A stretch of 64,000 nt of DNA from Alphaproteobacteria bacterium (lineage in GTDB: Bacteria > Pseudomonadota > Alphaproteobacteria > SHVP01): NCBI GenBank assembly GCA_040216735.1, contig JAVJOO010000002.1, positions 895,118 through 959,117 on the forward strand, given 5' to 3'. Positions 8,556-18,361 of the stretch are shown here, in pieces; within the stretch, counting starts at the first letter, position 1; each line of letters opens with the position of its first letter. The notes beneath the pieces are model-generated. The model was not told the origin of the DNA and did not search any database. It saw nothing but the letters and a program-made list of their open reading frames with translations. Position numbers and translations under genes: made by a program.

Positions 8556-10400
8556 TTACTGCCTTACCCGGGCTTGCCCTGGGTCTTCATCGAACAGGTC
8601 GGCTAACTGTTCCATCATCGCGCCACCGAGTTGCTCAGCGTCGACGATCGTCACCGCACGCCGGTAATACCGATTCACATCGTGCCCGATTCCGATCGCG
8701 ATTAGTTCGACCGGCGAACGATTCTCGATCCAATTGATCACTTCTCGCAAATGTTGGTCGAGGTAGTTTCCGGGATTGACCGAAAGCGTCGAATCGTCGA
8801 CCGGGGCGCCGTCGGAAATCACCATCAGGATGCGCCGCTGCTCCGGCCTGACCATAAGCCGATGGTGCGCCCAGGTGAGCGCCTCACCGTCGATGTTTTC
8901 CTTGAGCAATCCTTCGCGCAACATCAAGCCTAGTCCGCGTCGTGCGCGCCGCCAAGGTTCGTCGGCAGATTTATAGACGATATGGCGTAGGTCGTTCAGA
9001 CGGCCAGGGTTGAGGGGTTTCCCCTCTGACAGCCATTTCTCGCGCGATTGGCCACCCTTCCAGGCCACCGTTGTAAATCCAAGAATTTCCACGTTCACGC
9101 CGCACCGCTCAAGCGTGCGGGCGAGAATGTCCGCGCACATCGCCGCGACCGTGACCGGTCTGCCGCGCATCGAACCTGAATTGTCGATGAGGAGCGAAAC
9201 GACGGTGTCCCGAAAATCGGTCTCTCGCTCCATCTTGTAGGAAAGAGAGTAGAGCGGATTGACGATCACTCGCGCGAGGCGGGCCGCGTCAAGTTGGCCT
9301 TCTTCCAAATCGAAATCCCAGGCCCGCTGTTGCTTGGCCATAAGCCGGCGCTGTAGCCGGTTAGCGAGTCGGCCAACCGCGCCTTGCAGGTAGTGCAACT
9401 GCTGATCCAGGTGACGCCGGAGACGGGCGAGTTCGTCCGGATCGCAGAGGTCTGAGGCATGGACGATCTCGTCGAACGCGGTCGAATAGGCCCGGTAGGT
9501 CGGTTCGTTGCGCCGCCGACTCGGGTCATCTTGCCACTGCTCGGGCCGACCTCCGGGTTCGCCCTCCCCGGCCATCTCGCGTCGCTCCTCGGCGCTTGTG
9601 CCAGCGGCCGATTCGGCAGCATCGTCCATCGAGCCGTCTGCCGCATCTTCGCCGACCGATTGCATCGCGCCTTCGGCTTCGCCGTCACCCTCGTCGGATT
9701 GCCCTTCTTGTTCCTGATCTGCGTCGTCCGCTTCTTCCGCTTCGTCCGGATCCGGTTCAAGCGTATCTTCCTCGGCCAAGTCGAGATGGGCAATCAAGCG
9801 CCTAGCGATCTTGGCGAAGGCCGCTTGATCGGCGACCGTGTCGCATAGAGCGTCGAGGTCCTCGCGCGCGCGACCGTCGAGGGTTTCCCGCCATGCCTCC
9901 ACGATCGCGTGGGCAGCTTGCGGTGCTTCGGCGCCAGTGAGTCGCTCGCGCAGGGCCAAGCGTACAGCCTCCGACAGGGGCAAATCTTCTTGGCTCCCCA
10001 CGTCTTCGGTGCGAGACCGCTCGTAGTGTTCCGAAAGTGCGGCTTCGAGATTCCTGGCGACGCCTTCGTATTGCAATGCGCCGATCGCTTCGATGCGCGC
10101 TTGTTCGGCCGAGTCGTAGACCGCTTGGGCGACGAGGCCGTCGGGCCGCCGGCGCGCATGTAGCTTCGCGTCGTGGTGTCTCAATCGGAGCGCGAAGGAA
10201 TCGGCAACGCCTCTAACCTGGCTGACTTCGCTGGCTTTGAGATCCCGGGACGGTTGTGGGAGCCGTACGCTGTCGTCTCTGATTCCAGGCGATTCGATGC
10301 CGAACGATACGTCAAGATCTTTGACCGCAGAAATCGCCCGCGTGGCAGCGCTAACTGCCCGTTTGAAGTTCTCGACCGGGCTGCGGGTCTCGCTCGACAC
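8556..10400 (-). CDS. cobT: Aerobic cobaltochelatase subunit CobT
   Basis: Together with CobS and CobN, inserts cobalt into hydrogenobyrinate a,c-diamide in aerobic B12 synthesis. The 614-residue protein has the family N-terminal helical part, a long acidic D/E/A-rich middle (about 205-290), and a C-terminal von Willebrand A domain with the MIDAS sequence [12 protein letters not shown]. The C-terminal [20 protein letters not shown] is typical. It begins with GTG at 10400, directly abutting the cobS stop. CobN is not in this window. Confidence 0.95.
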   Translation of the reverse strand: MSSETRSPVENFKRAVSAATRAISAVKDLDVSFGIESPGIRDDSVRLPQPSRDLKASEVSQVRGVADSFALRLRHHDAKLHARRRPDGLVAQAVYDSAEQARIEAIGALQYEGVARNLEAALSEHYERSRTEDVGSQEDLPLSEAVRLALRERLTGAEAPQAAHAIVEAWRETLDGRAREDLDALCDTVADQAAFAKIARRLIAHLDLAEEDTLEPDPDEAEEADDADQEQEGQSDEGDGEAEGAMQSVGEDAADGSMDDAAESAAGTSAEERREMAGEGEPGGRPEQWQDDPSRRRNEPTYRAYSTAFDEIVHASDLCDPDELARLRRHLDQQLHYLQGAVGRLANRLQRRLMAKQQRAWDFDLEEGQLDAARLARVIVNPLYSLSYKMERETDFRDTVVSLLIDNSGSMRGRPVTVAAMCADILARTLERCGVNVEILGFTTVAWKGGQSREKWLSEGKPLNPGRLNDLRHIVYKSADEPWRRARRGLGLMLREGLLKENIDGEALTWAHHRLMVRPEQRRILMVISDGAPVDDSTLSVNPGNYLDQHLREVINWIENRSPVELIAIGIGHDVNRYYRRAVTIVDAEQLGGAMMEQLADLFDEDPGQARVRQ

Positions 10401-11405
10401 TTAGTGTGGTTTTGCGAGGGCGGCGCTTTCCGGCAGGTCTTCGCCGAAGGACCGCTGGTAGTATTCCGCGATGAGCGGACGTTCCATCTCGTCGCATTTG
10501 TTTGCGAAGGTGAGACGGAACGCGAAGCCGACATCATTGAATATCTGGGCGTTCTCAGCCCAAGTGATCACCGTGCGCGGTGACATCACGGTCGAAATGT
10601 CACCGGACTGAAAGCCGGTGCGCGATAACTCTGCGACGCGCACCATTTTGGCGACGATCTTCCGCCCGTCGTCGGTGTCGTATTCCGGTACCTTGGCGAG
10701 AACGATGGCGACCTCTTGCTCGTGCGGCAAATAGTTGAGTGTCGCCACCAGATTCCACCGGTCCATTTGACCCTGGTTTATCTGCTGAGTCCCGTGATAG
10801 AGCCCGGTTGTGTCGCCTAGACCGATTGTGTTCGCCGTCGCGAATAGACGGAACGCGGGATGAGGACGAATCACGCGATTCTGATCGAGGAGGGTCATTT
10901 TGCCCTCTGCCTCCAGGACGCGCTGAATTACAAACATGACATCGGCGCGCCCGGCGTCGTATTCGTCAAAGACCAGAGCGGTCGCGGTCTGCAGCGCCCA
11001 CGGCAGGATACCCTCGCGGAATTCCGTGATTTGCTTACCGTCGCGGATCACGATGGCGTCTTTGCCGATGAGGTCTATTCGGCTGATGTGGCTGTCGAGG
11101 TTCACGCGGATGCAGGGCCAGTTCAGCCGTGCCGCCACCTGTTCGATATGGGTGGACTTCCCGGTCCCGTGCAGGCCCTGGATCATGACCTTCCGGTTGT
11201 ACTTGAACCCCGCCAAAATCGCGGTTGTTGTATCGTGGTCGAAGCGATACGCCTCGTCGATGTCGGGGACATACTCGTTCGGCTGCGAAAAGGCCGGTAC
11301 GAGCATGTCGGTATCGAGGCCGAAAAGCTGCCGCGCGGATACATCGATGTCTGGAATGTGGTTGGGGTCCTTGGCAGCCGCCAAGGCGCTTTCGTAACTC
11401 TCCAA
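10401..11405 (-). CDS. cobS: Aerobic cobaltochelatase subunit CobS (AAA+ ATPase)
   Basis: AAA+ ring ATPase of the cobaltochelatase. In 334 residues: Walker [10 protein letters not shown] at 77-85, Walker B-like [10 protein letters not shown], sensor region [19 protein letters not shown] and a C-terminal [20 protein letters not shown] segment, all in family order. The likely start is a TTG (11405), the first start-type codon in frame; the ribosome-binding site is weak. It lies upstream of cobT with no gap and downstream of the dnaJ-like gene, in an order common in alphaproteobacteria. Confidence 0.95.
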   Translation of the reverse strand: MESYESALAAAKDPNHIPDIDVSARQLFGLDTDMLVPAFSQPNEYVPDIDEAYRFDHDTTTAILAGFKYNRKVMIQGLHGTGKSTHIEQVAARLNWPCIRVNLDSHISRIDLIGKDAIVIRDGKQITEFREGILPWALQTATALVFDEYDAGRADVMFVIQRVLEAEGKMTLLDQNRVIRPHPAFRLFATANTIGLGDTTGLYHGTQQINQGQMDRWNLVATLNYLPHEQEVAIVLAKVPEYDTDDGRKIVAKMVRVAELSRTGFQSGDISTVMSPRTVITWAENAQIFNDVGFAFRLTFANKCDEMERPLIAEYYQRSFGEDLPESAALAKPH

Positions 11406-11427
11406 GTTTTTTGTCCCGATTCCTGGT

Positions 11428-12003
11428 TTAGACGTGCCCTGCGGACAGCAGGTACGAGTACGCTTCGTTGATTCGCTTCAAACGTTCTTCGGCCTCTTTG
11501 TTTCCCCCGTTCAGGTCGGGGTGAAACCGCTTCGCCAGTTCCTTATAGCGGAATTTGACCTCCTGAGGAGTCGCCTCTTCGGGCAAGCCGAGCCGCCGTA
11601 GGGCTTTGGCAACCGGCCCCGGGACGCGGCGCTTGGCTTGCCGGAGTCGTACCCCATCGATCCCAAGTGGGTTGTCGCGGAAGAGGCCGAACTGATCGTC
11701 GATTCCTTCAAAGATCGCCTTTTTTCGGGGCGCGCCTTTTGTCTTGCCCGTAACGCTCCAGGTCGGTCGATGCCATGTATTTGTGTTGTGGCGATAGTCC
11801 TCAACCTGGGCGTCGGACATGCCCTCAAAATAATTCCACGATTTGTTGTATTCGCGAACGTGTTTGAGGCAAAACCAATGGTATTCCGACGGCTCGCTAC
11901 GGGATTTGGGCGCACGATGCGCACCTTCGGCGTCGCAACCCTCTTGGTCGCACAGGCGTTTGGACGTCGATTCACGTATCGTTTCGCGGGGGTCAAAGGT
12001 CAT
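11428..12003 (-). CDS. J-domain protein (DnaJ-like), alphaproteobacterial type
   Basis: 191 residues. The J domain is at the C-terminus, the reverse of classical Dna[20 protein letters not shown] then the HPD tripeptide at about 166-168, followed by [18 protein letters not shown]. The N-terminal part carries [10 protein letters not shown] and a [13 protein letters not shown] segment, suggestive of a small metal-binding site. It should stimulate an Hsp70; the client is unknown. The ATG at 12003 was preferred over one 56 codons upstream because the family starts near the CDQ motif. Divergent from bolA (88-base gap) and first gene of the cob operon. Confidence 0.88.
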   Translation of the reverse strand: MTFDPRETIRESTSKRLCDQEGCDAEGAHRAPKSRSEPSEYHWFCLKHVREYNKSWNYFEGMSDAQVEDYRHNTNTWHRPTWSVTGKTKGAPRKKAIFEGIDDQFGLFRDNPLGIDGVRLRQAKRRVPGPVAKALRRLGLPEEATPQEVKFRYKELAKRFHPDLNGGNKEAEERLKRINEAYSYLLSAGHV

Positions 12004-12091
12004 TGGCGGAGTATGATATTTCGCAAACGTCCCGGCAAACCAAACTCGTGCATCAATATGCCGAAATGCAACAATTACTGAGGTTCTAAAA

Positions 12092-12382
12092 ATGGGTGCT
12101 GAGAGCAGAATTCGCAACCGGTTGTCCGAACTCAAGCCATCGGTCGTCGAGCTTGTGGACGAGTCTGCCAAACACCAAGGGCACGCCGGGTGGCGGGAAG
12201 GCGGGGAAACTCACTTCAATCTGAAGATCGAAGCTGCCGTTTTTGATGGAAAGTCTCGCGTGCAGCGCCAGCGACTCGTTCTCAAGGCCCTGCAGCCTGA
12301 GTTCGATGCCGGCCTCCACGCATTGACGATCGACGCCTACGCGCCGGGCGAGCGGACCAAGTCGTCCGGAAACGCTGCCTAG
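12092..12382 (+). CDS. BolA family protein
   Basis: 96 residues with the BolA fold signatures: a family-like L-x-P-x-x-V-E-L-V-D-E-S near the N-terminus, GHAGWREGGETHFNLKI and the LVLKALQPEF...GLHALTIDAYAPGE C-terminus. BolA proteins pair with monothiol glutaredoxins in iron-sulfur trafficking. The histidine in the ETHF segment is present, while the usual loop cysteine is absent. Its stop overlaps the convergent transporter stop by four bases (CTAG). Confidence 0.9.
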   Translation: MGAESRIRNRLSELKPSVVELVDESAKHQGHAGWREGGETHFNLKIEAAVFDGKSRVQRQRLVLKALQPEFDAGLHALTIDAYAPGERTKSSGNAA

Positions 12383-13257
12383 AGGACCAACACCAAGAGG
12401 AACGGCATTGTAGCGAACGAGATTGCCGTCGACAGGATGATGGCTGCCGCGACATCGTCGGGTTCCCGTTTGTACCGCAGGGCGAACACATAATTGAAGA
12501 TCGCCACGGGCATCGTGGATTGCAAAAGCAGGACGCCGCGTACCGTCCCTTCCAGGCCGAACAACTCGGCGATTGCTAGTCCGGCGAGCAACCCGCCGAG
12601 CAAACGCGCCACGGCGAATCCCAGACTCCGATGCACCCGCCGCAACCGCATCCTGGCAAGCGAGACCCCAAGGGTCAGCAACATCAAGGGAACGACGAGC
12701 GACGCGAGGAGATCGACGGTGTTGGTTGCCCACTCCGGCAGGGCCGTTTGCGTCACCATGAACGGCAGCGAGAGCAAGACGCCGTACAGAACGGGTGTTC
12801 GTATTAGTTGTTTGGCGTGGATGCCGCCTGCATGAATCGAAATGCCGATCGTAAACTGCGCAACGGAGTGAACGGAGAATGCGGCGACCGCGAGCGCGAG
12901 ACCCTCGTCGCCAAAGGCGAAGAAGGCGAGCGGTATACCCATGTTCCCGAGATTGCCGAACATCACCGACGGGAGATAGGACGACAGCGGCAACCGCAGA
13001 ACGTATTTGATCGCCGCCGCGCCAACGGTCCCAATAAGCGCGAGGACTGAAAGATAGGATCCCGCGACAGCGCCAAGGGTCTCCATCGACACGTCAAGAC
13101 GCGTGAGGGAGGAGAAAACCAAACACGGCGTTGCAACGGTCAGGACGATCCCTGTCACGAAGTCGGTATCGAAGATGCGACCTGATCGAACCCATGCGAA
13201 ACCTATCGCAGCGGTTAGAAAAACCGGCGCGACGATCGAAAAAAGCTCATCGATCAT
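12379..13257 (-). CDS. AEC family transporter (auxin efflux carrier-like)
   Basis: 292-residue polytopic membrane protein with about ten hydrophobic helices. N-terminal VAPVFLTAAIGFAWVRSG, the central GNLGNMGIPLAFFAFGDEGL (broken here into recognised parts GNLGNMGIPL and FAFGDEGL) and the C-terminal QSTMPVAIFNYVFA are characteristic of the AEC/BART superfamily. Bacterial members export organic acids such as malonate or malate, but the substrate cannot be read from sequence. Convergent with bolA and 31 bases downstream of the CorC-type gene on the same strand. Confidence 0.88.
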   Translation of the reverse strand: MIDELFSIVAPVFLTAAIGFAWVRSGRIFDTDFVTGIVLTVATPCLVFSSLTRLDVSMETLGAVAGSYLSVLALIGTVGAAAIKYVLRLPLSSYLPSVMFGNLGNMGIPLAFFAFGDEGLALAVAAFSVHSVAQFTIGISIHAGGIHAKQLIRTPVLYGVLLSLPFMVTQTALPEWATNTVDLLASLVVPLMLLTLGVSLARMRLRRVHRSLGFAVARLLGGLLAGLAIAELFGLEGTVRGVLLLQSTMPVAIFNYVFALRYKREPDDVAAAIILSTAISFATMPFLLVLVL

Positions 13258-13288
13258 CGGGTCGTTTCCAGCCCAAACGCCCTCACCG

Positions 13289-14560
13289 TCAGGTCTTCGT
13301 CAACGCCGTCAGACGTAGCAGCGTGATCTGATTGCGCTTGCGGCGAACGATCTCGAATCGCGTGTTGTAATACTGAAATACTTGCCCTACCTCGGGGATG
13401 GATTGAGACTCGTGAATGACGATGCCGGCGACCGTCACCGCCTCCTCGTCAGGTAACGACCAGCCCAAGTCGCGGTTCAGGTCGCGGATTGTCACACTGC
13501 CCTCGACGATAACGCTTCCATCCTGTTGCGATCGGATGCCACGGTGCGCTACATCGGTTTCGTCCGTTATCGGTCCGACGATCTCTTCCAAGATGTCTTC
13601 CAGCGTCACCATACCCATGAGGGCGCCATACTCATCCACGACAAGGGCGAAATGTTGGTGCCGATCGCGAAACGCGGCCATTTGCTCAATTAAGGTAGTC
13701 GTCTCCGGAATGAACCATGGCTCGGCGGCGATTTGCTGCGGATCGATCGCCGCGCTGCTTCCGCCCGCGGCAACGAGGGCACGCAACACATCCTTTGCAT
13801 GGAGGATGCCGACGATATTTTCAGGTTCGTCTCGCCACAGCGGCAGTCGGGTATAGGGACTGCTCAGAACTTCCTTGACGATTTCCTCCGGCGGTTGACC
13901 GACGTTCACCATCGTCATGTTGCTGCGGTGGATCATGACGTCTTCGACGCTGGTTTCGCTAAGATCGAAAATACCGTGGAGCATGTCGCTTTCATGCTTC
14001 ACGATTCCGCCTTCGTCGGCGTGGATTTGAATGGCGCTTCTTAGTTCTTCCTGCGGCGATACCAGAAGCGCGTGTGCGCCCCGTTCGGCCCCGAATAGAC
14101 GCAGTGTCAGGCCGACGATCCACTCGACCGACCTGACCACCGGCGTCAGGACCGTGACCGTGGCGCCGACGAACGGTGCGACCCGGAGCGATGTCCGTGT
14201 CGGGTGTCTCAGCGCGTAGGTTTTTGGAAGAACCTCGGCAAAGATCAGGACGAGGGCCGTCATCAGAATCGTCGCGTAAACAACGCCTGCATCTCCGAAT
14301 TCACTGATCAGGACGCTCGTCGCGAGAGCGGATGCGAGGATGTTGACGAGGTTGTTGCCGAGGAGAATGGAGCCGATAAGGCGTTCGCGCGCCTCGATCA
14401 ACCGAATGACGGCCTTGGCCCGCCGGTTACCTTGCTTCTCCAGATGTGAAATCCGCGGCCGCGATGCGGCCGTTAGGGCGGTTTCCGATCCGGAAAACAA
14501 GCCGGAGAGGAACAGCAATGCCAGTATTGCGAGGACGGTTAAGACAACTTCCATATTCAT
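13289..14560 (-). CDS. HlyC/CorC family membrane protein (CNNM, CBS domains)
   Basis: 423 residues. An N-terminal DUF21 (CNNM) membrane domain (about 1-190) includes FSGSETALTAASRPRISHLEKQ split around residues 25-45. A CBS pair (about 210-330) has EDVMIHRSNMTMV and FALVVDEYGALMGMVTLEDILEEIVG elements, and a C-terminal CorC_HlyC domain ends the protein. Family members are linked to magnesium or cobalt efflux and stress tolerance. It begins 12 bases after aroB ends, so aroK-aroB-corC is probably one operon. Confidence 0.9.
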   Translation of the reverse strand: MNMEVVLTVLAILALLFLSGLFSGSETALTAASRPRISHLEKQGNRRAKAVIRLIEARERLIGSILLGNNLVNILASALATSVLISEFGDAGVVYATILMTALVLIFAEVLPKTYALRHPTRTSLRVAPFVGATVTVLTPVVRSVEWIVGLTLRLFGAERGAHALLVSPQEELRSAIQIHADEGGIVKHESDMLHGIFDLSETSVEDVMIHRSNMTMVNVGQPPEEIVKEVLSSPYTRLPLWRDEPENIVGILHAKDVLRALVAAGGSSAAIDPQQIAAEPWFIPETTTLIEQMAAFRDRHQHFALVVDEYGALMGMVTLEDILEEIVGPITDETDVAHRGIRSQQDGSVIVEGSVTIRDLNRDLGWSLPDEEAVTVAGIVIHESQSIPEVGQVFQYYNTRFEIVRRKRNQITLLRLTALTKT

Positions 14561-14572
14561 GCGCCGCCTACG

Positions 14573-15679
14573 TTAAGTCGCGCCGCAGGCGTGCAGCGCT
14601 GAAATGACGCTCTCGCGAGCGATGTTGTTTGCTAATGAAGCCTGCCCGATCTTGTCGATGAGGACGAATGTGAGTTTGCCTGCCCGAACTTTCTTGTCCT
14701 GGGCCATGTGAGCGTACAGGCTTGAGGCTGTCGCCTCTATGCCGAGATCCTTCAAACTGACGGGCAGGCCGATCGACGACAAGTGGTCTCGCACGCGATC
14801 TGTGTCGGTAAAGCTTCTATCACTTGAGAGGTGCGCAGCCATCACAATACCCGCAGAAACGGCTTCACCGTGCAAGACGCGCCCATCGAAGCCGGCGGTC
14901 GCTTCGATCGCATGGCCGAAGGTGTGGCCAAGGTTGAGCAGGGCGCGGGCGCCGCGCGTCTCCCGTTCATCCGATTCGACGATTGCGGCCTTCGTTCTGC
15001 AACTCACGGCGACCGCGTACCGAATTGCTTCGGGATTGCGCTCAAGGACGGCCGCACCGTTCACTTCGAGCCAATCGAAGAAATCGGCGTCTGCAATAAG
15101 TCCGTACTTGGCAACTTCTGCATACCCCGCCCGCATTTGGCGATCTGGAAGCGTGTCGAGCGTGTCCAAATCGATCAAGACCAGTGAGGGCTGATGGAAT
15201 GTGCCGACAAGGTTCTTACCATGCCCCGTATTGATGCCCGTCTTGCCGCCGACCGAACTGTCTACTTGAGACAATAATGTCGTTGGAATTTGAGCAACGG
15301 CGACACCCCGGCGCAGGATGCTTGCCGCAAAGCCGGCGAGATCGCCGATAACGCCGCCACCAAGTGCGATGACCACGTCGCTGCGCTCAATCTCGGCATC
15401 CAGCATCGCGCCGATTACACGTTCGAGGTGGCCGAAGTCCTTCGTCGACTCGCCTGGCGGCAGAACAATGGCCTGCGAGTTCATCCCCGCGGACTCGCAG
15501 CTTGCCTTGAGTGCGGCGAGGTAAAATGAAGCGACGGTTTCGTCCGTGACAATCACGCATTTGAGCGCGCCCGTCGCCGCCGCAATCGTGGCGCCTGCTC
15601 CGGCTATGACCGCGCGCCCAATCAGGATGTCGTAGCGACGGCCCGGTAATCCGACTTGGACCGTTTCTTCGATCGTCAT
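14573..15679 (-). CDS. aroB: 3-dehydroquinate synthase
   Basis: Second step of the shikimate pathway, converting DAHP to 3-dehydroquinate with NAD and a divalent metal. The 368-residue length is typical. Visible are ALGGGVIGDLAGFAASILRRG (NAD site, in pieces), the QIPTTLLSQVDSSVGGKTGIN strip around residues 125-145, and the metal histidines in the NLGHTFGHAIE and LHGEAVSAG motifs. It overlaps aroK by four bases (stop of aroK inside the aroB ATG region), so translation is coupled. Confidence 0.96.
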   Translation of the reverse strand: MTIEETVQVGLPGRRYDILIGRAVIAGAGATIAAATGALKCVIVTDETVASFYLAALKASCESAGMNSQAIVLPPGESTKDFGHLERVIGAMLDAEIERSDVVIALGGGVIGDLAGFAASILRRGVAVAQIPTTLLSQVDSSVGGKTGINTGHGKNLVGTFHQPSLVLIDLDTLDTLPDRQMRAGYAEVAKYGLIADADFFDWLEVNGAAVLERNPEAIRYAVAVSCRTKAAIVESDERETRGARALLNLGHTFGHAIEATAGFDGRVLHGEAVSAGIVMAAHLSSDRSFTDTDRVRDHLSSIGLPVSLKDLGIEATASSLYAHMAQDKKVRAGKLTFVLIDKIGQASLANNIARESVISALHACGAT

Positions 15680-16260
15680 TGGGGAGCTCTCGAGTGAGGG
15701 TTTTCCAGTAGATGGTCGCGCAGCGCGTCCAGAATGGTATCGACGACCTTGTCGATCGCGGTGTCGCCGCTATCGACAACCAAATCGGCCTCCGCGTAGA
15801 TAGGGTCTCGTTCGGCCATGAGCCTACGGAGCGTCGTGCCAGGATCGTCCGACCCCGTCAATAGAGGGCGATTACTGTTTCTTTTGACGCGCTTCAGAAT
15901 TGTCTCAAGGTCGGCACGAAGCCATATCGACAATGCCTTGCTTCGTATGCGCGCTCTTGTTTCGGGGTCGATGAAGGCGCCGCCGCCCGTCGAAACAACC
16001 TTCGGCGGGCCGTCCAGAATGCGTTTGATGACACGGCGTTCGCCTTCACGGAAGGTTGCCTCGCCGTGAAATTCAAAAATGTCGCTGATCGAGCACCCTG
16101 CTGCTTTCTCTATCTCGGAGTCGGCGTCGACAAAGGGAATGCTCATTCGCCGGGCCAACCGCCGCCCTACAGTGGTCTTACCCACGCCCATCAGACCCAC
16201 CAATACCAAGGGCCGAGAGGGCGGTTTGATTTGCCCACGCCCCCGTTTTTTCTGTGCCAT
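15676..16260 (-). CDS. aroK: Shikimate kinase
   Basis: Phosphorylates shikimate at the 3-hydroxyl. From the ATG at 16260 it is 194 residues with Walker A GLMGVGKTTVGRRLA, the shikimate-binding FVDADSEIE, the GEATFREGERRVI segment, STGGGAF and the lid RNSNRPLL. An alternative ATG at 16341 would add 27 residues that are not in the family. A TATAAT -10 element on this strand at 16353-16358 would leave almost no leader for that start, which supports 16260. Confidence 0.94.
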   Translation of the reverse strand: MAQKKRGRGQIKPPSRPLVLVGLMGVGKTTVGRRLARRMSIPFVDADSEIEKAAGCSISDIFEFHGEATFREGERRVIKRILDGPPKVVSTGGGAFIDPETRARIRSKALSIWLRADLETILKRVKRNSNRPLLTGSDDPGTTLRRLMAERDPIYAEADLVVDSGDTAIDKVVDTILDALRDHLLENPHSRAPQ

Positions 16261-16352
16261 GTGTTCGATAACCGCCGGTGGTTTTGCCGGAGTGGTTTGA
16301 AAGCGAAATGTGCACCAAGTAGAATGCCCCATCGTCGCCATATTTTGGCAAG

Positions 16353-16382
16353 ATTATATCTATCTTGGCGCGTTGCCTTAAA
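16353..16382 (-). promoter_or_regulatory. Predicted promoter of the aroK-aroB-corC operon
   Basis: Read on the minus strand, TTTAAG (16382-16377) and a consensus TATAAT (16358-16353) are 18 bases apart. Initiation near 16346 gives an 86-base leader to the aroK ATG at 16260. Consensus match only. Confidence 0.45.
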
Positions 16383-16418
16383 GTGCCGCGTTAAGAATAG
16401 GGGGCGAGGCTTAACCAG

Positions 16419-16559
16419 ATGTCGATGGCGTCAAAACTGACAATTTTTCTGATCGTCGCGTTGGTGGCAGGCGTGACGGTCTTCTTGGCTACCTGGGATA
16501 TACCGGCGCCGACCAAGCAGGTCGAAAAAGTCCTGCCTGACAGCCGGTTTCCCCGGTAG
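16419..16559 (+). CDS. 46-residue single-span membrane peptide
   Basis: A short reading frame of 46 residues: a short basic start, a hydrophobic span at about 8-27 (LTIFLIVALVAGVTVFLAT), then the polar tail WDIPAPTKQVEKVLPDSRFPR (positions 28-46, given here in outline). I recall similar peptides ending in IPAP...VEK..P..RFP at this locus in other Rhodospirillales, so it is probably conserved, but I cannot run a search. It ends five bases before the next start, implying co-translation with the exported protein that follows. Function unknown. Confidence 0.72.
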   Translation: MSMASKLTIFLIVALVAGVTVFLATWDIPAPTKQVEKVLPDSRFPR

Positions 16560-16564
16560 ATATC

Positions 16565-18361
16565 ATGGAATACCTACGCCTGCGCCGCGGGATTGTCATT
16601 TTCGCGGCATTTTGGCTCGTGATCGGCGGCGGTGGGCCTACCCACGCCCAGCAAGCCGCCGATGGACCGATACGGCTCTTGCCAACCGTGCCACCGACAC
16701 CGAAATTGCCCGACGCCGAGACTGGTGCCGCGACGGCGCAAGGTCAGCCGGTGCCTGCCGATCAGGGAATTGCCGTCGTCGCGCTTGAACAGTTCGACCC
16801 ATCGTCCGTTGGTGTGTTGTCCCTTGAGACCGGGGGATTCGACGTGACCCTGTGGTCCGGGGCGCGGCGCGAAATGGTCGAGGGACTGTTGCCGCATATC
16901 CCGGCACTGACGCCGTCGCGGGTCGCTCAATCTCTTCGCCGCAGACTTTTGCTCACCGCCGCCAAAGTTCCGTCGGGCCCTGCGACCGCACCGAGTTTTC
17001 TTGGGCTGCGGGTCGAGCGGCTGGCCGCCGCCGGCGACTACGCGTCGGCGACGGCATTGGCTGCGCTCGCCCCACCACAAATGGACGATCCTGCCCTCGA
17101 TATTGCCCGCGCAGACGGGGCTCTCCTCGACGGCAACCATCAGGCGGCCTGTGAAATCGTCGATCGGTCGCTCGCGCTTAGCCGCCGCGCGCCCTACTGG
17201 GTCCGGCGGTTCGTTTTTTGTAGAGTCCTCGATGGCGATGTCGAGCACGCCCGTCTTACGTCGGCGATCCTGCGGGAGTTGCCGGGCGATCCGGACCCCT
17301 TGTTCGATCGGCTGCTGGCAACTTTGGTGGATGGTAGCGACGTTCAGATCGAACCCGCAAAAGACGTGACGCCCCTTCACTTCGCCATGATCCGGGCGGC
17401 CCGTCGAGCAATTCCCGATAGCGCGGCAAACAGCGATAATCCCGCGCTCCTGCGCGCGATCGCGACCTCCGCCAATGCCTCGATCGAGGCGCGCCTCATG
17501 GCAGGCGAAGCGGCCGAGGTTGTGGGGTCGTTGTCGGCGGAATCGCTCGGCCAAATCTATGCGAGCCTAGCCTTCAGCGACGATCAACGTGCCAACGTCC
17601 TAACGGCGGCGCTCGAGCTGCCGCGCCCACTCGCGAACGCGTTGCTGTTTCAGTCTGCGGTCGGAGAAGACATTCCCGCTGCGCAAGCCGAGGCGCTGCA
17701 AACCGCGCTCAAGTTGGCGAATGCTCGGACACACGGGATGGTTGCGCGCGTTAATGCCGATCGCCTTGTGGCGCTGACACCAGATCCCGACCTTGTGTGG
17801 TTCGCTGCGGATGCAGGTTTGGCACTACTACACGCGGGCGCGGTCGACGGTGCGCGTGGGTGGTTCGACCTCGCGCGCTTGCTTGTTTCAGAAACGCAAG
17901 CCGATGCCGCCGTGGCCGTCCTCAAACTATGGCCGCCACTGATGGTGCTTCCGCCCTCGGACCCATTGCCCTGGGTGTCCGACGCGGTGGTGGCTTGGTG
18001 GCAAGGAATTGTGGAACTCGACAGCAATCAAATGTCGAACCTCGGCGGTACGGTGCTGTCGGTGTTCGACGCCGTCGGTCTAGCCGTTCCCGATCCCGTC
18101 TGGGAGCAATTTACCAAGTCGGCGGCATCGGTTCTCGCGGAACGCCCATCGGTTGGGGTCCTAAGGGGACTGCACGCTGCCGCCCAAGGCGGTCGCGTTG
18201 GCGAGACGGTCTTGTTCGCTTTAGTTGCTTTGGGCGACAAGCACCCTGCCGAAGTCGATGCGGTTGTCCTAGCCGATGTGGTTGCGGCGCTTCTGGCCGT
18301 CGGTCTGAGACAGGATGCGCTGGCGTTGGCGCTCGAAGCGGTGGTTGGCCGGAGCCTTTGA
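16565..18361 (+). CDS. Exported or membrane-anchored helical-repeat protein, unknown function
   Basis: 598 residues. A signal sequence or N-terminal anchor (hydrophobic core about 10-24, FAAFWLVIGGGG) is followed by a P/T-rich stretch and then alanine/leucine-rich helices to the end, resembling a solenoid of TPR-like hairpins, although I see no clear TPR consensus. I do not recognise a named family. It sits between the 46-residue peptide and xerD; its TGA overlaps the xerD ATG by one base. The location suggests a conserved alphaproteobacterial envelope protein. No enzymatic motif is visible. Confidence 0.75.
   Translation: MEYLRLRRGIVIFAAFWLVIGGGGPTHAQQAADGPIRLLPTVPPTPKLPDAETGAATAQGQPVPADQGIAVVALEQFDPSSVGVLSLETGGFDVTLWSGARREMVEGLLPHIPALTPSRVAQSLRRRLLLTAAKVPSGPATAPSFLGLRVERLAAAGDYASATALAALAPPQMDDPALDIARADGALLDGNHQAACEIVDRSLALSRRAPYWVRRFVFCRVLDGDVEHARLTSAILRELPGDPDPLFDRLLATLVDGSDVQIEPAKDVTPLHFAMIRAARRAIPDSAANSDNPALLRAIATSANASIEARLMAGEAAEVVGSLSAESLGQIYASLAFSDDQRANVLTAALELPRPLANALLFQSAVGEDIPAAQAEALQTALKLANARTHGMVARVNADRLVALTPDPDLVWFAADAGLALLHAGAVDGARGWFDLARLLVSETQADAAVAVLKLWPPLMVLPPSDPLPWVSDAVVAWWQGIVELDSNQMSNLGGTVLSVFDAVGLAVPDPVWEQFTKSAASVLAERPSVGVLRGLHAAAQGGRVGETVLFALVALGDKHPAEVDAVVLADVVAALLAVGLRQDALALALEAVVGRSL

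Noticed and set aside
9459-9848. Plus-strand frames inside cobT
   Set aside because: They lie over the acidic low-complexity part of CobT, where antisense frames are open because of codon bias.
17797-18360. Longer upstream extension of the xerD frame
   Set aside because: The extension is arginine- and glycine-rich shadow of the exported helical protein; the XerD family begins at the ATG at 18361.
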